The position numbers and the translations under genes were made by a program. A stretch of 6,420 nt of DNA. Origin: CAZTAR01 sp043813895. GTDB lineage: Bacteria > Planctomycetota > Phycisphaerae > UBA1845 > UTPLA1. Below, piece by piece: positions 4,973-6,420 of the stretch. The notes beneath the pieces were generated by a model that worked only from the letters and a program-made list of their open reading frames with translations, was not told the DNA's origin and did not search any database. Position 1 is the first letter of the stretch, and each line of letters starts with the position of its first letter. The stretch covers positions 1 through 6,420 of the forward strand of contig JBDRKQ010000150.1 of NCBI GenBank assembly GCA_043813895.1, written 5' to 3'.

Positions 4973-6420
4973 ATGAAATCACCCCTTTGCAGCAATGCCA
5001 GCCGTTTTGTGCGAATTGTGGGCTCGATTCTCCAGCAGCGGTTTGCCTGGAGGCGCGCCGTACTTCTTCTACAGACGCTCATGCTTGCAGCATTGACAGC
5101 ACCTCTGGCAGCCCAGCCGCGGATCGAGGATGCACAGAGCCGCTGTCTGCCCACCGGACCTCCGCCCGCCGGTGGCTATGAGCCCTACCTCGGGCCGGTC
5201 GACACGCGTGGGGAGAAGGTCATAGGTGGTGTGCCCGGGTACCAGTGGTACCGCGGTTGCGGCCCGACTGCTGCCGGGATGGTGATCGGCTTCTACGACG
5301 GAAACAGCTTCTCCTGGCTCATTCCCGGAGATGCATCGACCCAAACGGCTGATGTCAACCAAGCGATTGCCAGCACGGGGCACTATACCGACTACTCATT
5401 GCCAATCGATGACGGGGGTACAGGGCTTCTGCCCGACAACTCGTACTACGGAGGAGCGCACGCCAGCAACAGCCTGGGGGACTACATGCGGACCTCATGG
5501 TACACGGCGAGCAACTACTACGGATGGTCCTGGCAAAGCGACATGGACGACGCTCTGCGAGACTACACGGCCTACATCAACTCAACCTACGGAACGGCGT
5601 ATGCTGCCTCATCCTACTACGAATCTTGGGGCAGCTTCACCTGGAGCAAGTTTGTTGCGGAGATAGACGCCGACCGCCCTCTCGTACTGCTCGTCGACAC
5701 TGATGGCGACGACTACACTGACCACTTTGTGACAGCTATCGGGTATCGCGATACGTCCGGCTATCAAGAATATGGCTGTCTGGATACATGGGCGCCTGCC
5801 GGGAGCATTCGCTGGGAACGCTTCCGTGGAATGGCGGGGGGGAGTTCCTGGGGTGTCGCCTACGCCACTTACTTCAGCATCAGCGGCTCGGATGACTGCA
5901 ACGACAACGGCATCCCAGACGCGTGCGATATCAACTGCGGCAATCCGGGCGGTCCGTGTGATGTCGAGGACTGCGGCCTGAGTGAGGATTGCAGCGGAAA
6001 CGGCATTCCCGACGAGTGCGAGCCAGATTCCTGTCCGCCGACGAATCTGGCATGGGCGGAGGAACCTCACCCGATCAGTTCCACGGAGATTCGGATGGCC
6101 GGCTACGCGGAAGACAATTCTCCGCCCATCGAGTACGCCTTCGATGGATTCGTAGGCGCCCACGATCGTCCTTGGGATGCCGACCCCGTGTACATCGATA
6201 GCGAGCTCGGGAAGAACACTTTCTACCAATACTACGTGGCGGCCAGAGACGGCTCACCCCTGCAGAATGAAACGGGCTTCGGTCTCCAGAAGACCATTGG
6301 AACCGCGATCGAGACCCCGTCGGAGTTGACTTTCGGCACTATCACTTCGGCGAGCATCGAGGTCTTCACCGCGCACGACGAGGACGTAGGCGGGCTGTTC
6401 ACGAATCTGGCGGACTCCTA
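4973..6420 (+). CDS. Secreted C39-like cysteine peptidase-fold protein with DCNxNGIPD repeats and FN3 domains (3' truncated by window)
   Basis: The frame is open from ATG 4973 to the window edge: 482 codons visible and no stop reached. AAAGGGAG (4961-4968) is a good ribosome binding site. Residues 1-47 form a signal peptide with a long basic n-region (RR at 27-28), a hydrophobic core 29-43 and likely cleavage after PLAA (47/48). Residues about 85-303 match the C39-like (Peptidase_C39_2) fold: GYQWYRGCGPTAAGMVIGFY places a helper Gln at 91 and the nucleophile Cys at 96, TDHFVTAIGY gives His251, and CLDTW gives Asp271. Two Cys/Asp/Asn-rich motifs follow, DCNDNGIPDACDI (308-320) and DCSGNGIPDECE (339-350), resembling calcium-binding loops common in planctomycete secreted proteins. 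Residues about 355-445 form an FN3-like domain (TNLAWAEEPHP, YQYYVAARDGSP, NET), and a second starts near 448 (ETPSELTFGTITSASIEVF). It is probably exported and possibly surface-bound. Protease activity is not proven; the C-terminus, where an anchor or sorting signal would lie, is missing. Confidence 0.85.
   Translation, partial: MKSPLCSNASRFVRIVGSILQQRFAWRRAVLLLQTLMLAALTAPLAAQPRIEDAQSRCLPTGPPPAGGYEPYLGPVDTRGEKVIGGVPGYQWYRGCGPTAAGMVIGFYDGNSFSWLIPGDASTQTADVNQAIASTGHYTDYSLPIDDGGTGLLPDNSYYGGAHASNSLGDYMRTSWYTASNYYGWSWQSDMDDALRDYTAYINSTYGTAYAASSYYESWGSFTWSKFVAEIDADRPLVLLVDTDGDDYTDHFVTAIGYRDTSGYQEYGCLDTWAPAGSIRWERFRGMAGGSSWGVAYATYFSISGSDDCNDNGIPDACDINCGNPGGPCDVEDCGLSEDCSGNGIPDECEPDSCPPTNLAWAEEPHPISSTEIRMAGYAEDNSPPIEYAFDGFVGAHDRPWDADPVYIDSELGKNTFYQYYVAARDGSPLQNETGFGLQKTIGTAIETPSELTFGTITSASIEVFTAHDEDVGGLFTNLADS

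Noticed and set aside
4701..4976. 91-codon GTG-start frame overlapping the C39-like gene start by ATGA
   Set aside because: Its first codons are the REP-like hairpin (MAQAPRLC...) and the next part is the second hairpin. It has no ribosome binding site and no domain-like content, and a promoter-like sequence lies inside it. The ATGA overlap looks accidental, though a small leader peptide cannot be fully excluded.
5609..6229. Minus-strand open frame of 206 codons inside the C39-like gene
   Set aside because: It is antisense to an intact secreted-protein coding frame with catalytic motifs and FN3-like repeats. It has no start context or motif.
1..6420. CRISPR array, tRNA/rRNA genes, insertion sequences, toxin-antitoxin or defence genes
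   Set aside because: Reading by eye I found no regularly spaced repeats, no tRNA cloverleaf with the T-arm consensus, no transposase motifs and no small paired ORFs with such features.

Overview
The window is GC-rich bacterial chromosome, most likely from the phylum Planctomycetota. The best clue is the last gene. It encodes a secreted protein with Cys-rich, Asp/Asn-rich repeats of the DCNxNGIPDxCD type, followed by fibronectin-III-like repeats with the wording common in planctomycete surface proteins (an xLAWA...P opening, later YVAARDGSP and NET). A GGTGGCACAGGCG-type hairpin between genes fits the same group. I cannot name a genus.

Layout: (1) 1-231, the C-terminal end of a dihydropyrimidinase/hydantoinase on +. 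(2) 232-481, a non-coding leader with a perfect 16-bp palindrome and several short repeats. (3) 482-883, rnpA, the protein subunit of RNase P, on +. (4) 884-1280, a gap without a protein gene. It holds a good intrinsic terminator on + (1137-1169) preceded by two further hairpins, so it may carry a small structured RNA or a long rnpA 3' UTR, plus one hairpin just past the end of the convergent minus-strand genes. (5) 3667-1281 on -, two overlapping CNNM/CBS-domain membrane proteins (CorC/HlyC/TlyC-like) that form a two-gene operon with a recognisable sigma70-type promoter. (6) 3833-4684 on +, a TSUP/TauE-SafE-family transporter, divergent from the operon and starting at TTG. (7) 4685-4972, an AT-richer spacer with a cloverleaf-like repeat element and a long imperfect hairpin. 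(8) 4973 to the window end on +, the 5' part of a secreted C39-like cysteine-peptidase-fold protein with calcium-binding-like repeats and FN3 domains, cut off by the window edge.

The genes do not form one pathway. The clear functional unit is the CNNM/CBS pair, which may act together in ion (Mg2+/Co2+-type) efflux or membrane ion homeostasis. The adjacent TSUP permease is a separate transport gene with its own start region. rnpA stands apart from its usual neighbours (rpmH, yidD, yidC). I see no defence island, CRISPR array, tRNA, rRNA or insertion sequence. The less ordinary signals are the structured intergenic elements after rnpA and after the TSUP gene, and the architecture of the secreted C39-like protein.
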